From: Burkholderia ambifaria AMMD
GTDB taxonomy: Bacteria > Pseudomonadota > Gammaproteobacteria > Burkholderiales > Burkholderiaceae
Direction of reading: 5' to 3'
NCBI RefSeq assembly: GCF_000203915.1
Contig: NC_008390.1
Location: forward strand, 1,364,001-1,428,000
DNA length: 64,000 bases
Both the position numbers and the translations under genes were made by a program. Under the pieces are notes generated by a model. The model did not search any database. It saw nothing but the letters and a program-made list of their open reading frames with translations, and was not told the DNA's origin. This document shows positions 8,167 through 18,204 of this stretch, one piece after another. Each line of letters begins with the position of its first letter. The first letter of the stretch is position 1.

Positions 8167-8739
8167 CTAAGCCATCACGCCGCCCAGATCGAGGCCTCGG
8201 GGGACGGCGTGGCGGTGTCGACGAATTGATCCAAGTCAGTTTTCCATGAAGAAAGCGCGGCGCTCGGCGCGAGCTTGCGGTAGCATACGCGCCGCTCGCG
8301 CGGCAGCGCATTCCGGGCGGCCCGCAAGGGGTCGCAACCGGCATTCGGCCGGTAGTCGGGTGTTCGACCGGCCAGTCCGGGCGCGCCGGCAGTATGCCGG
8401 CCGGTCCGGCAGGCAGCAACGGCGTAATTCTTGCCATTCAATCGCGGCGCGCAGCATTTCCGACCGAATTGAGTTGTTTTTCGCTTCGTCAGCGCGAATC
8501 ACGGTGAGTTTCGCCCTGATTTTGAGATAGTGTGACGAATGTGCGAGCGCCTGTGCCAGGCGCGCGCACCGTCTGACGAATCGGCAGCCAGAGAGTTCGC
8601 CGCGTCGTTTCGATAATTGCATTCAGGCCAGACATTGAGGGGAAGCAGTGGGGATGTGCACTCGCGGGCAGAGCTGCTGTGCGCGCGTCGGTCGCGACGC
8701 GCTTGATAACCGGACGATCACGACGATGCGGAGCCGCGC
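8167..8739 (+). other. Leader region of the cellulose operon, no gene
   Basis: 573 bases between the GGDEF remnant and bcsB. Short minus-strand frames here (for example 8175-8441 and 8236-8622) have no recognisable protein character. The region holds TGACGAA repeats and a hairpin (listed separately). The ribosome binding site GGAG at 8730-8733 lies just before the bcsB ATG. I could not place a sigma-70 promoter with confidence. Confidence 0.4.
8485..8581 (+). promoter_or_regulatory. Three TGACGAA copies flanking a GC hairpin upstream of bcsB
   Basis: TTCGTCA (inverted copy) lies at 8485-8491, and TGACGAAT at 8533-8540 and again at 8574-8581; the two direct copies are 41 bases apart, close to four helical turns. 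Between them GCGCCTG-TGC-CAGGCGC (8547-8563) forms a perfect seven-pair stem with a three-base loop, extendable by TGCG/CGCA. The arrangement looks like a regulator site or a leader structure; no specific regulator is recognised. Confidence 0.35.
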
Positions 8740-11055
8740 ATGAAGCCGGCCGTTTCGCTGTTCGTCCTGTCGGTGGCCACGTTCGGCGCGCTCCATGCAG
8801 CCGCGCTGTCGGCCGCACCGATGCCGGCGGTGCCTGCTGCCGCGTCGGCGTCCGCCGGGACTCCGGCCGCGCCGTCGCCCGCCAGCGGCGCGGCCGTGCC
8901 GAATGCCGCCAGCGTGGCGTCCGCCGGGCTGCCGACGACGACCGTGCACCTGCCGTTCGCGTCGCTCGGCGCATTCGATCCGGTGCGCCTGCGCGGCGCC
9001 GACGACGCGCGCACGATCAACGCGGGCGTGCGGCTCGATCGCGTGGTGACCGGCGCGCGGCTGCGTCTGACCTACGCGTATTCGCCGTCGCTGGTGTTTC
9101 CCATGTCGCACCTGAAGGTGTCGATGAACGGCGAGGTGATCGCGACGGTCCCGTTCGACGCGAAGCGCGCGGGCCGCACGGTCACGCAGGACATCCCGAT
9201 CGATCCGCGCTACTTCTCCGATTTCAACCAGATCGGCCTGCGCCTGATCGCGCATTACACGCTCGACCATTGCGAGGACCCGTCGAACTCGGCGTTGTGG
9301 GCCGACGTGAGCCCAACGAGCGAGCTGATCCTCGACGAATCGCCGCTGCGCCTGCCGAACGACCTCGCGCTGCTGCCCGCGCCGTTCTTCGACCGGCGCG
9401 ACAACGGGCTGCTGCGGCTGCCGTTCGTGCTGCCGGCATCGCCCGATTCGGCGACGCTGCGCAGCGCCGGCGTGCTCGCGTCGTGGTTCGGCGCGCAGGC
9501 CGACTACCGGCAGGCGCGCTTCCCGGTCGCGGCGACGCTGCCGGCCGACGATCAGGCGGTGGTGGTCGGCACGGCCGCGAACCTGCCGGCCGGCCTCGCG
9601 CTGCCGTCGGTCAACGGCCCGCTGCTCGCGGTGGCCGACAACCCGGCCGCGCCGGGCCGCAAGCTGCTGGTCGTGACGGGCCGCACGGCGGCCGAAGTCG
9701 ACGACGCGGTCGCGGCGCTGGTGCTCGGCCGTGCGGCGCTGTCGGGCCCGGCGGCCACTGTCGCGCACGTCGATCTCGGCGCGCCCCGCAAACCGTACGA
9801 CGCGCCGCGCTGGCTGCCGGTGAACCGGCCGATCACCTTCCGCGAGCTCGTGTCGGACCCGCGCGAGCTCGAAGTGCGCGGCACGACGCCCGACGCGATC
9901 CGCCTGAACCTGCGCGTGCCGGCCGATCTCCATTCGTGGAACGGCTCGGGCGTGCCGATCACGCTGCGCTACCGCTATACGGCGCCGACGGTGCAGGACG
10001 ACTCGACGCTCGCCGTCGAGATCAACGAACAGCTCGTGAAGTCGTACCGGCTCGGGCCGGCCCATGCGGAAGACGCGCGCGGGCGCATGCAGCTGCCGCT
10101 GCTCGCGGTGCCGGAAGGGCGCGTGACGAGCGATGTCGACATCCCGGCGTTTCGCGTCGGCAGCGGCAATCAGCTGCAGTTCCGCTTCACGCTCGATTCG
10201 CAGAAGACGGGGCTCTGCTCGAGCACCGCGACCGAGCCGCAGCGCGCGGCGATCGATCCCGATTCGACGATCGACTTCTCGCACTTCGTCCACTACGCGC
10301 AGTTGCCGAACCTCGCGTTCTTCGCGAACAGCGGCTTCCCGTTCACGCGCTTCGCCGACCTGTCGCAGACGGCCGTCGTGATCCCGGACCGGCCATCGCC
10401 GCAGGAGCTCGAAGCCTATCTGACGATGCTCGGCCACATGGGCCAGTGGACCGGCTTCCCGGCGCTGCGCGTGGAGGTTGCGCGGCCCGGCGACGTCGCC
10501 GCGCTGGCAGGGCGCAAGGACCTGCTCGTGATCGACGGCTCGCCCGCGTCGCCGCTGCTGTCGCACTGGCGCGCCGCGCTGCCGCTGACGATCGACCAGC
10601 AGGGCGGCACGGGCGCGACGCGGGTCGCCTTCTCGGTGAAGGAACGCTGGCGCAACGGCATCGGCATGGCCGACGGCGGCGCGCATATCGAGCAGACGGG
10701 CTCGCTCGCCGCGCTCGCCGGCTTCGAGCTGCCGGGCAGCCACGGCCGCAGCGTCGTCGCGCTGACGGCGACCGACCAGACGCGCCTGGCCGATCTGCTC
10801 GACGTATTCGAGAAGCCGGGCCTCGTGTCGCAGCTGCAGGGCGACCTCGCGCTGGTGCGGCCGGGGCAGGTGGACAGCCTCCGTGTGGGCGAGCCGTACG
10901 TGGTCGGCTTCGTGCCGTGGTATGCGCGCGTCTGGACGCAGGCGGCGCGGCATCCGGTCGTGCTCGGCGTGGTCGGCGTCGCCGCGGGGCTGCTGCTCGC
11001 GCTCGGCGTGTTCAGCGTGCTGCAGAGAATCGCCGCGCGTCGACGGGGGATGTAA
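8740..11055 (+). CDS. bcsB: Cellulose synthase regulatory subunit BcsB
   Basis: 771 residues with an N-terminal signal segment, an Ala/Pro-rich linker, a long periplasmic body and a single C-terminal membrane helix (about residues 738-760) followed by a basic end, the usual BcsB topology. Family-typical segments include LTYAYSPSL, VSMNGE and the HYTLDHCEDPSN region. BcsB is the periplasmic partner that guides the glucan from the BcsA channel; its C-terminal anchor packs on BcsA. It is the first gene of the operon, whereas in E. coli it follows bcsA. bcsZ starts four bases after its stop. Confidence 0.93.
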   Translation: MKPAVSLFVLSVATFGALHAAALSAAPMPAVPAAASASAGTPAAPSPASGAAVPNAASVASAGLPTTTVHLPFASLGAFDPVRLRGADDARTINAGVRLDRVVTGARLRLTYAYSPSLVFPMSHLKVSMNGEVIATVPFDAKRAGRTVTQDIPIDPRYFSDFNQIGLRLIAHYTLDHCEDPSNSALWADVSPTSELILDESPLRLPNDLALLPAPFFDRRDNGLLRLPFVLPASPDSATLRSAGVLASWFGAQADYRQARFPVAATLPADDQAVVVGTAANLPAGLALPSVNGPLLAVADNPAAPGRKLLVVTGRTAAEVDDAVAALVLGRAALSGPAATVAHVDLGAPRKPYDAPRWLPVNRPITFRELVSDPRELEVRGTTPDAIRLNLRVPADLHSWNGSGVPITLRYRYTAPTVQDDSTLAVEINEQLVKSYRLGPAHAEDARGRMQLPLLAVPEGRVTSDVDIPAFRVGSGNQLQFRFTLDSQKTGLCSSTATEPQRAAIDPDSTIDFSHFVHYAQLPNLAFFANSGFPFTRFADLSQTAVVIPDRPSPQELEAYLTMLGHMGQWTGFPALRVEVARPGDVAALAGRKDLLVIDGSPASPLLSHWRAALPLTIDQQGGTGATRVAFSVKERWRNGIGMADGGAHIEQTGSLAALAGFELPGSHGRSVVALTATDQTRLADLLDVFEKPGLVSQLQGDLALVRPGQVDSLRVGEPYVVGFVPWYARVWTQAARHPVVLGVVGVAAGLLLALGVFSVLQRIAARRRGM

Positions 11056-11058
11056 CGG

Positions 11059-12279
11059 ATGGCGTGGGCATTCGCAAGGCGACGGGCAACGCGGCCGGCG
11101 CGGCGCGTCGGCACGACACTCGTGCTGGCGGTCGCGGCGGCGTGCGCGGCGACCGGCGCCGCCGGGCGCGCGCAGGCGGCGCAAAGCGGCGCGGCCGACG
11201 TGCAGTGCGGCGCGGCGTGGCCGCGCTGGGACGCGTTCAAGCGCGATTTCGTGTCGGCTGACGGCCGGGTGATCGACGTCGGCTCGGCCGATTCGCGCAC
11301 GGTATCGGAGGGGCAGGCGTATGGGCTGTTCTTCGCGCTGGTCGCGAACGACCGGCGCACGTTCGACACGATCCTCGCATGGACCGAGAACAACCTCGCG
11401 CAGGGCGACCTGAGCGCCCGTCTGCCGGCGTGGCTGTGGGGCCGCGCGCCGGACGGCGCATGGCGCGTGCTCGACGCGAACGCGGCGTCGGACGCCGACC
11501 TGTGGATCGCATACACGCTCGTCGAAGCCGGCCGGCTGTGGCGCGAGCGCAGCTACACGGCGCGCGGCGCGCTGCTCGCGAAGCGCGTGCTCGACGACGA
11601 GACGGCCAGCGTGCCGGGCCTCGGCCTCACGCTGCTGCCCGGGCCGACCGGCTTCAAGCTGGCCAACGGTCAATGGCGCGTGAACCCGAGCTATTCGCCG
11701 CCGCAGGTGATCCGCGGGCTCGCCACGCGCCTGCCCGACGATCGGCGCTGGGCCGCGCTCGCGGCCAGCACTGGCCGCGTGCTGCTCGACACCGCGCCGA
11801 AGGGCTTCTCGCCGGACTGGGCGCTGTATCGCGCGGGCGCCGGCTTCGGACCCGATCCGCAAACCCGCGCGGAAAGCGCGTACAACGCGATCCGCGTGTA
11901 TCTGTGGGCCGGCATGCTCGATCGCGCCGATCCGCTCGCCGCGCCGCTGCTCGCGCGGTTTGCACCGTTTGCCGACTACATCGCCGCGCATGGCGCGCCG
12001 CCGGAGAAGGTCGACACGACGACCGGCGTCGCGGGCCCGAACGACGGCAACGGCGGCTTCTCCGCGGCGGCCGTGCCGTTCCTCGACGCGCGCGGCCAGC
12101 GTGCGCTCGCCGATGCGCAGGCCGCGCGGGTCGATACGCTCGCGCGCCAGTCGGCGCCCGGCTACTACACGAGCGTGCTGACGCTGTTCGGCCTCGGCTG
12201 GCGCGAGGGCCGCTACCGGTTCGGCGCGGACGGCTCGCTCGACGCGCGCTGGGAGGGGCATCCATGCGCGGCCCGATGA
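11059..12279 (+). CDS. bcsZ: Periplasmic endo-1,4-beta-glucanase BcsZ (GH8)
   Basis: 406 residues. A signal peptide ends near the AGRAQAA region. Glycoside hydrolase family 8 features are present: Glu84 in VSEGQAYG, the expected proton donor, and the SDADLWIAYTL segment (Asp145, Asp147) typical of the family. BcsZ cleaves nascent cellulose in the periplasm and influences its amount and form. A GGGGA ribosome binding site precedes the ATG. The 3' end overlaps bcsC by 16 bases if bcsC starts at 12264. Confidence 0.93.
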   Translation: MAWAFARRRATRPARRVGTTLVLAVAAACAATGAAGRAQAAQSGAADVQCGAAWPRWDAFKRDFVSADGRVIDVGSADSRTVSEGQAYGLFFALVANDRRTFDTILAWTENNLAQGDLSARLPAWLWGRAPDGAWRVLDANAASDADLWIAYTLVEAGRLWRERSYTARGALLAKRVLDDETASVPGLGLTLLPGPTGFKLANGQWRVNPSYSPPQVIRGLATRLPDDRRWAALAASTGRVLLDTAPKGFSPDWALYRAGAGFGPDPQTRAESAYNAIRVYLWAGMLDRADPLAAPLLARFAPFADYIAAHGAPPEKVDTTTGVAGPNDGNGGFSAAAVPFLDARGQRALADAQAARVDTLARQSAPGYYTSVLTLFGLGWREGRYRFGADGSLDARWEGHPCAAR

Positions 12280-15200
12280 AGCGCACCGCACCGCGCGTCG
12301 CGGGGTTCGCGTGGCTCGCGTCGTCGGTCTGCGCGGCGGCGCCGGCCGCGGCTGCTGCCACCACCGCCGCCGCGGTTGCTCCGCCGCCGAAAACCGTCGC
12401 GCCGAAAGCCGCGCCGGCCACGGCGGCAGCCACGACCGATCGGGCCGACGCGCAGCGCCAGCTCTCGACCGCCCGCATGTGGGGCGCGAAGCATCGCGAC
12501 GACCTCGCGCGCGACGCGCTGCGCAAGGGGCTGCTGATCGCGCCGGACGATCCCGACCTGCTCGCGGAGCAGATGCGCGTGCTGTTGCGGCTCGGCGACG
12601 CGCAAGGCGCGCAGGCCGCGCTGGCGCGCCTGCAGGCGCGTGCGCCCGCGGCACCCGCGGCACCCGGCACGCGGCGGGCGGCCGACGAATACCGCGTCGC
12701 GACGAGCGGGCGCGGCGAGATGGCGCAGATCCGCTTGCTCGCGCGCAGCGGCCGCGCCGACGAAGCGGCCCGGCGGATCGTCGCGCTGTTTCCGAACGGC
12801 GCGCCGTCCGGCGCACTCGGCGCCGAGTACTACCAGATCGTGTCGAACGCGCCGGGCGGACGCGAACCGGCGATCGCTGCGCTGCGCCGCGCGGTCGCGG
12901 CCGACCCGCAGGATGTGAGCGCGGCGCTGGCGCTCGCGCGGCTGCTGAACCAGCGCGACGACACGCGCGCCGAAGCGAACCGGATCGCGTGGTCGCTCGC
13001 GAAGCGGGCCGACACCGATCATACGGAATCGATGGCGCTGTGGCGCCGCGTGCTGCAGTCCGCCGGTGCCGATCCCGCGTATCTCGACGCGTTGCATGCG
13101 TATCTGGCGCTCGTGCCGGACGACACCGAATTCCGCGATCGCGCCGCGACCCTCGACCGGCAGCTCGACGCGCAACGCCGGCTCGAACGCGATCCCGACT
13201 ACATCGCGCAGCAGCGCGGCCTGCAGGCGCTCGCGCGCGGCGATCTGGCCGGCGCCGATCCGCTGCTCGCGCGCGCCGCGCAGGCGCGCGCCGACGACGC
13301 CGATGCGCTCGGCGGGCTCGGCCTGCTGCGCCTGCGCGAAGGCCGGCACGACGAAGCGCGGGCGCTGTTCACGCGCGCCGCGGCGCGCTCGACCGACCAG
13401 CGCGGCAAGTGGCAGGGCCTCGCGCGCACCGCGCAGTTCTGGGGGCTGCTCGCGCAGGGCCGCGCGGCGGCTTCGGCCGGGCGGCCGCAGGATGCGGAAC
13501 GCGCGGCGCGCGCCGCGCTCGCGATGCAGCCCGCCAGCCCGGACGCGAAGCTGCAGCTTGTCGATGCGCTGCTCGCGCAGCGCGACTGGGCACGCGCGGA
13601 GCCGTTGCTGCGCGAACTGCTGGCCGCCCGTTCGCCGACGCTGTCGGCGGTGCGCGGCACCGCGATGCTGTATGAGAACACCGGCCGCGCGGATCGCGTC
13701 GGCCCGCTGCTCGACGCGCTGCAGGGTCGCGTGACGGGCCGCGACGATCACCGCGCGCTCGACGGGCTGCGTGCCGACCTGCTCGCGAGCCAGGCGCGCG
13801 CGCTCGCCGACAAGGGCGAACGCGGGCCGGCTGCGCAACGCTACGAAGCCGCGGTGCGTGCGGCGCCCGATGCGCCGTGGACGCGTTTCGCGCTGGCGCG
13901 GCTGTATCGCGACATGGGGCTGCCGCAGCTCGGCCGCACGGTGATGGACGACGGGCTCGCGCAAAGCGACACGCCCGAGATGCGCTATGCGACCGCGCTG
14001 TATCGCAACTCGCTCGACGACGTCGCCGGCGCGCAGGCCGCGCTCGCGGGCGTCGACGACGCGCACCGCTCGGACGGCATGCGTGCGCTCGCGCGCAAGC
14101 TCGACGCGGAAGGTGCGCTGGCCGACGCGCGCGGCGCGCTCGGCCGCGGCGATCGCGCGGCGTTCGCCGCGTCACTCGCGCATGCGCAGGCGAGCGCGCC
14201 GGACGATCCCGACATGCTCGCGGCGATCGGCGCACAGTGGATCGACGCGGGCGACCCGGAGCGCGGCCTCGCGCCGTTGCGTGACTGGATCGCCGCGCAT
14301 CCCCGCGATGCCGATACCGACGTCCGGCTGCGCTACGGCGATCTGCTCGGCAGCGCCGGGCGTGACGACGCGCTCGCCGCGTGGCTCGACGCACTGCGCC
14401 GCGAGCCGGCGCTGACGGCCGCACAGACCGCGCGCATCGAGGATCAGTCGCTGCGGCTCGTGCTGCGGCAGACGGACGATGCGATCGCGCGGCAGGACTA
14501 TGCACGCGCCCGCACGCTGCTCGGTCGGGCGAGCGACGCCGGCCGCGCGGACAAGCGCTACGCACTGGAGCTGGCCGACCTCGAACGCGCGCAGGGGCAC
14601 TACGACGCGGCGCGCGACGCGCTCGCGCCGGTCGTCGCACGCACGCCGGACGATGCCGATACGCAGCTCGCGCTCGCGCGGATCGACGAGGACAGCGGTC
14701 ATCGCGCGGCGGCGCTCGCGCGCGTGCAGAGCGTGCTCGCACGCACGCCGGACGACGACGTCGATACGCGGCTGTCGGTCGTGCGCCGCCTGAACGCGCT
14801 GCGCCGCCCGGACGAAGCCGCGCAGGTGACCGGCCCGCTGCAGGCCGCGTATCCGGCGCGCGCCGACGTGACGGTGGCAGCCGGGCGAGTGGCCGAGGCA
14901 CAGGGCCGCTACGACGATGCCGCGTCGCTGTACCGGCTGTCGCTGTCGCAGGAGCGCACGAGCGGCGTGAGCCCGGGCCGCGACGGCCGCACGCCGGCGC
15001 AGGCCGCGTTCGCGGATCTCGAGCAGCGGCGCGACCCGGAGATCGAGACCGGCTGGCTGCCCGCGTACAAGTCGGGCGACGAAGGGGTGTCCGCGTACCG
15101 CGCGCAGCAGGTGCCGATCTACGTGCAGGTGCCGGTGCGCTACGACGGGCATGCGTTCCTGCAGCTCGACACCGTGCATCTGGACGCGGGCACGCTCGAT

Positions 15201-16223
15201 ACGAGCAACCCGAACGCGTATACGCTGAAGACCTTCGGGACCTACGCCGCGCTCAACGCGCCGCTCGGGTTGCCTGCGCCGTTCGCGCCGAATCCGTCGG
15301 CCGCCGAGCTGATCGCGCATCCGCGCGGCGACCTGCACCAGCCGACGACGGGCGTCGCGCTCGGCGCCGGCTACCGCACGGACGCGTGGCGCGTCGATCT
15401 CGGCACGTCGCCGCTCGGTTTCCCGGTGCATTACCTGGTCGGCGGCGTGCGCTACCACTTCGACGCGGGCCCGGCGAGCTTCACCGTGAACGCGTCGCGC
15501 CGGCCGGAAACGAGCAGCGTGCTGTCGTATGCGGGGATGCGCGACCCGTGGACCGGTGCGGTGTGGGGCGGCGTGCGCCGCGACGGCGTGAACCTGCGTG
15601 CGGCGGTCGACGTCGGCCGCGTGAACCTGTTCGCGGAACTCGGCGCGGGCGTGCTGTCCGGCCGCAACGTCGAGCGCAACGCGGAAGTCACGCTGCGCTC
15701 GGGCTTCACGGTGCCCGTGTACGAACGCGCGACGATGCGGGTGAGCACGGGGCTCGTCGGCAATGCGTGGCATTACGCGCAGAACCTGCGCTATTACACG
15801 TACGGGCAGGGCGGCTACTACAGCCCCCAGCGCTACCTGTCGCTCGGCGTGCCGATCGAGTGGGCGGGGCGGCGCGACGCGCTGTCGTGGGATCTGACCG
15901 TCACGGCCGGGATCTCGAACAGCTATGAAAAGGATTCGCTGTTCTACCCGACCTTCGCGGGCCAGCGCGCCGCGCAGGAGGCGGCCGGGCTGGTCTACAC
16001 GGGCAGTTCGACGCGCGGCGTGTCGTTTTCGTACGGCGTGAACGGCATCGTCGAGTATCGCGTGAATCCGCACCTGAGCGTCGGCGCGCAACTGCATGTC
16101 GACCGGTCGCACGACTATGCGCCGAGTTCGGCGCTCGTGTACCTGCGTTATGCGTTCGACGCGCGCGCGCAGCGCAGCTGGCTCGTCACGCCGACGCCGG
16201 TGCGGCTTTATTCGGATTACTAG
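12264..16223 (+). CDS. bcsC: Cellulose export protein BcsC (TPR periplasmic scaffold plus outer-membrane barrel)
   Basis: 1319 residues from the ATG at 12264, chosen because GGGAGGGG lies just upstream; a second in-frame ATG at 12276 is possible. After a signal peptide and an Ala/Pro-rich linker come many tetratricopeptide repeats (roughly residues 60-930, with repeated Ala/Leu helix pairs), then a C-terminal beta-barrel of about 340 residues ending in an aromatic RLYSDY. BcsC bridges the periplasm and exports glucan across the outer membrane. The barrel start is marked by AYKSGDEGVSAY, typical of the BcsC_C domain. Confidence 0.92.
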   Translation: MRGPMKRTAPRVAGFAWLASSVCAAAPAAAAATTAAAVAPPPKTVAPKAAPATAAATTDRADAQRQLSTARMWGAKHRDDLARDALRKGLLIAPDDPDLLAEQMRVLLRLGDAQGAQAALARLQARAPAAPAAPGTRRAADEYRVATSGRGEMAQIRLLARSGRADEAARRIVALFPNGAPSGALGAEYYQIVSNAPGGREPAIAALRRAVAADPQDVSAALALARLLNQRDDTRAEANRIAWSLAKRADTDHTESMALWRRVLQSAGADPAYLDALHAYLALVPDDTEFRDRAATLDRQLDAQRRLERDPDYIAQQRGLQALARGDLAGADPLLARAAQARADDADALGGLGLLRLREGRHDEARALFTRAAARSTDQRGKWQGLARTAQFWGLLAQGRAAASAGRPQDAERAARAALAMQPASPDAKLQLVDALLAQRDWARAEPLLRELLAARSPTLSAVRGTAMLYENTGRADRVGPLLDALQGRVTGRDDHRALDGLRADLLASQARALADKGERGPAAQRYEAAVRAAPDAPWTRFALARLYRDMGLPQLGRTVMDDGLAQSDTPEMRYATALYRNSLDDVAGAQAALAGVDDAHRSDGMRALARKLDAEGALADARGALGRGDRAAFAASLAHAQASAPDDPDMLAAIGAQWIDAGDPERGLAPLRDWIAAHPRDADTDVRLRYGDLLGSAGRDDALAAWLDALRREPALTAAQTARIEDQSLRLVLRQTDDAIARQDYARARTLLGRASDAGRADKRYALELADLERAQGHYDAARDALAPVVARTPDDADTQLALARIDEDSGHRAAALARVQSVLARTPDDDVDTRLSVVRRLNALRRPDEAAQVTGPLQAAYPARADVTVAAGRVAEAQGRYDDAASLYRLSLSQERTSGVSPGRDGRTPAQAAFADLEQRRDPEIETGWLPAYKSGDEGVSAYRAQQVPIYVQVPVRYDGHAFLQLDTVHLDAGTLDTSNPNAYTLKTFGTYAALNAPLGLPAPFAPNPSAAELIAHPRGDLHQPTTGVALGAGYRTDAWRVDLGTSPLGFPVHYLVGGVRYHFDAGPASFTVNASRRPETSSVLSYAGMRDPWTGAVWGGVRRDGVNLRAAVDVGRVNLFAELGAGVLSGRNVERNAEVTLRSGFTVPVYERATMRVSTGLVGNAWHYAQNLRYYTYGQGGYYSPQRYLSLGVPIEWAGRRDALSWDLTVTAGISNSYEKDSLFYPTFAGQRAAQEAAGLVYTGSSTRGVSFSYGVNGIVEYRVNPHLSVGAQLHVDRSHDYAPSSALVYLRYAFDARAQRSWLVTPTPVRLYSDY

Positions 16224-16236
16224 GGTCTGCTTGCAT

Positions 16237-18204
16237 ATGGAACGCGTGAATACCGAAATCGACGCAACCCGTCCCGCGCTCGGCGCCGCCGGCCTGCTGG
16301 GCCGCCTGCGCGCGCTGCTGCGCACGGGCCCGGCCGGCGGTCGCGCCGGCCCGCTGAGCCGGCTCGCGATCGACGGGCTGCCCGATGCGTGGACGCAACT
16401 GGAAGCAGGCGGCCTGTACGCCGTCTATGCCGCCACCGGCACGCCGGCGTGCGACGCGCTGGTATGGGAAAGCGCGCGGCAGTCGCGCACGCGCGACGTG
16501 ACGCTCGTGCTGTCACGCGACGCGGCGCGCGTGGCCGCGCAGATGCAGGCGCGCGGTTTCGCGGGCGGCGCACAGCCGGCCGGCTGGCCGCGCAACCTGA
16601 ACGTGCTGGCGATGCCGCCGGCGTCCGCGTCCGCGGCAGCCGACGGCGACGCCGCGATCGAACCGGGCACACCGCGCCAAGCGGCGCCCGCGCCGTTCGC
16701 ACGGCTCGCGGGCGGCTTGCGCGCGATGAAGCGCTACGGCTTTCGCACGCGCTCGCTGTATTTCATCGAAGGCGCGCAACGCTGGTTCAGCTGGGACGAT
16801 CCGGCCGCGCTCGCGGAAGAGGCGCACGCGCTCGCCGACTGGTGCCGCACGCACCGGATCGCGCTGGTGCTGCTGGTCGATCCCGAGATCGTGCGCACCG
16901 GCGCCGCGCCCGACACCGACGATCCGCCGCTCGTGCGCGTCGCGAATCGTGCGCCGCGCAGCGGCTTTCACGGCGTGTGCTCGGGCGTCGCGCAGTTGCA
17001 GCGCACGCACGGCGAGCTGCTGTGGGTCGTCGATTTCTGGCGCGCGGGCGACACGCTCGCGGCCGGCGAAGTGCGGCCGCTGCGCTTCGCGCCGGGCGGC
17101 CGGCTCGCGGCGATCGTCGACGGTGGCGCCGTCCAGCCGTCGCGCGGAATGAAGCTCGCGACCGACGAGGATCGCGTCGTCGCCAGCCGCGCGGCGCTCG
17201 ACGATGCGGGCCGCGTGCCCGCTGGATGGGAAATCGTTGAGGATAACGCAGCGGTCGTTGCTGCCTGTGCGCACGCGCAGGCCGCGACCGCGGTGCTCGC
17301 GTTCCGCTCGCATCCGCAGCTGGAGGCGTTGTGCGCGGCCGTGCACGCGCTGCGCCGCCAATGCGGCGGCGCGCTGAAGATCGCCGTCGTCGAACGCGGC
17401 GAGGTGCTGCGCCAGCAGTTCGAGATGCTGTTGCTGAGCGTCGGCGCGAACCGCGTCGTCGCGCGCGACCTGCCGCTGTCGCGGATGCAGGCCGCGGTGA
17501 ACGCGCTGCACGGGCAACTCTATGCGCGGCCCGTCGCACCCGACTATCGCGCGGCGCTCGCGGCCGCGCTCGGCGATTCGGTGCTCGGCTACCTGCCGGT
17601 CGGCGCGTTCTGCCTGCGCATTCGCGCGGTGCTCGATCGCGGCGCCGTGCTCGCGCTGCCGCATACGCTCGCGAAGATCGCGCTGCTGCCCGGCGTGTCG
17701 CACGTCGACGCGCTGCGGCACTGCCGGCCGCGCCGCGCGGGCGACGTCGTGACGGCCGACGCCGCGCATCTGTACGTGTTCCTTTTCGCGTGCGAACCGG
17801 TCGATGCCGAGGACGCGCTCGCGCGGATCTTCGACGTGCCGGTCGATACGCTGTCCGATCGCGTCGTGTGTCTCGGGGCAGGCAGCATCGACACCGAGCT
17901 CGATGCGCTGAAGACCGAGAACCGGCGCGCGCCGATCGCCGACTACAGCGACCTGTTCGCGACGGCGAAGCAAGCGGGCGCGACGCGCGTGACGGCCGAA
18001 CGCGCGGGCGAGGGCGAGGGCACGGTGAATGCCGAAGCGGGCGGCGTGCTCGCTCCGACCATCGACAACGCGCCGCCGCGTGTGCGCGACGAAGAAACCG
18101 TGCCGGCCGCCGCAGCGCAAGCACCGTCTGCCGACATTCCCGCCGCGCGTGCGCGCGGCGCCATCCGCAGCGCGATGCCGCTGCGCAAGCCGGAGGGCGC
18201 ATGA
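16237..18204 (+). CDS. bcsE: c-di-GMP-binding cellulose regulator BcsE
   Basis: 655 residues, somewhat longer than E. coli BcsE (about 520). The central and C-terminal parts match the family: GGALKIAVVERGEVLRQQFE, then LLLSVGANRVVARDLPLSR, and a GIL domain with the c-di-GMP site R500-A-G-D503, the RxGD form known for BcsE. BcsE is a cytoplasmic second c-di-GMP receptor that stimulates cellulose secretion and recruits BcsF and BcsG at the membrane. The C-terminal 90 residues are Ala/Glu-rich and probably disordered. The next gene starts in its stop codon (ATGA). Confidence 0.88.
   Translation: MERVNTEIDATRPALGAAGLLGRLRALLRTGPAGGRAGPLSRLAIDGLPDAWTQLEAGGLYAVYAATGTPACDALVWESARQSRTRDVTLVLSRDAARVAAQMQARGFAGGAQPAGWPRNLNVLAMPPASASAAADGDAAIEPGTPRQAAPAPFARLAGGLRAMKRYGFRTRSLYFIEGAQRWFSWDDPAALAEEAHALADWCRTHRIALVLLVDPEIVRTGAAPDTDDPPLVRVANRAPRSGFHGVCSGVAQLQRTHGELLWVVDFWRAGDTLAAGEVRPLRFAPGGRLAAIVDGGAVQPSRGMKLATDEDRVVASRAALDDAGRVPAGWEIVEDNAAVVAACAHAQAATAVLAFRSHPQLEALCAAVHALRRQCGGALKIAVVERGEVLRQQFEMLLLSVGANRVVARDLPLSRMQAAVNALHGQLYARPVAPDYRAALAAALGDSVLGYLPVGAFCLRIRAVLDRGAVLALPHTLAKIALLPGVSHVDALRHCRPRRAGDVVTADAAHLYVFLFACEPVDAEDALARIFDVPVDTLSDRVVCLGAGSIDTELDALKTENRRAPIADYSDLFATAKQAGATRVTAERAGEGEGTVNAEAGGVLAPTIDNAPPRVRDEETVPAAAAQAPSADIPAARARGAIRSAMPLRKPEGA

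Noticed and set aside
8175..8622. Short minus-strand frames between the GGDEF remnant and bcsB as possible genes or the missing cyclase half
   Set aside because: None has GGDEF-like or other family sequence, and starts lack ribosome binding sites.
8623..12816. A 1397-codon open frame on the minus strand
   Set aside because: It mirrors bcsB, bcsZ and the start of bcsC, is rich in Arg/Ala/Pro with no family motif, and results from high GC content that removes stop codons in other frames.
14172..16325. A 717-codon minus-strand frame opposite bcsC
   Set aside because: Shadow of the bcsC coding frame, with no recognisable domain and no ribosome binding site.
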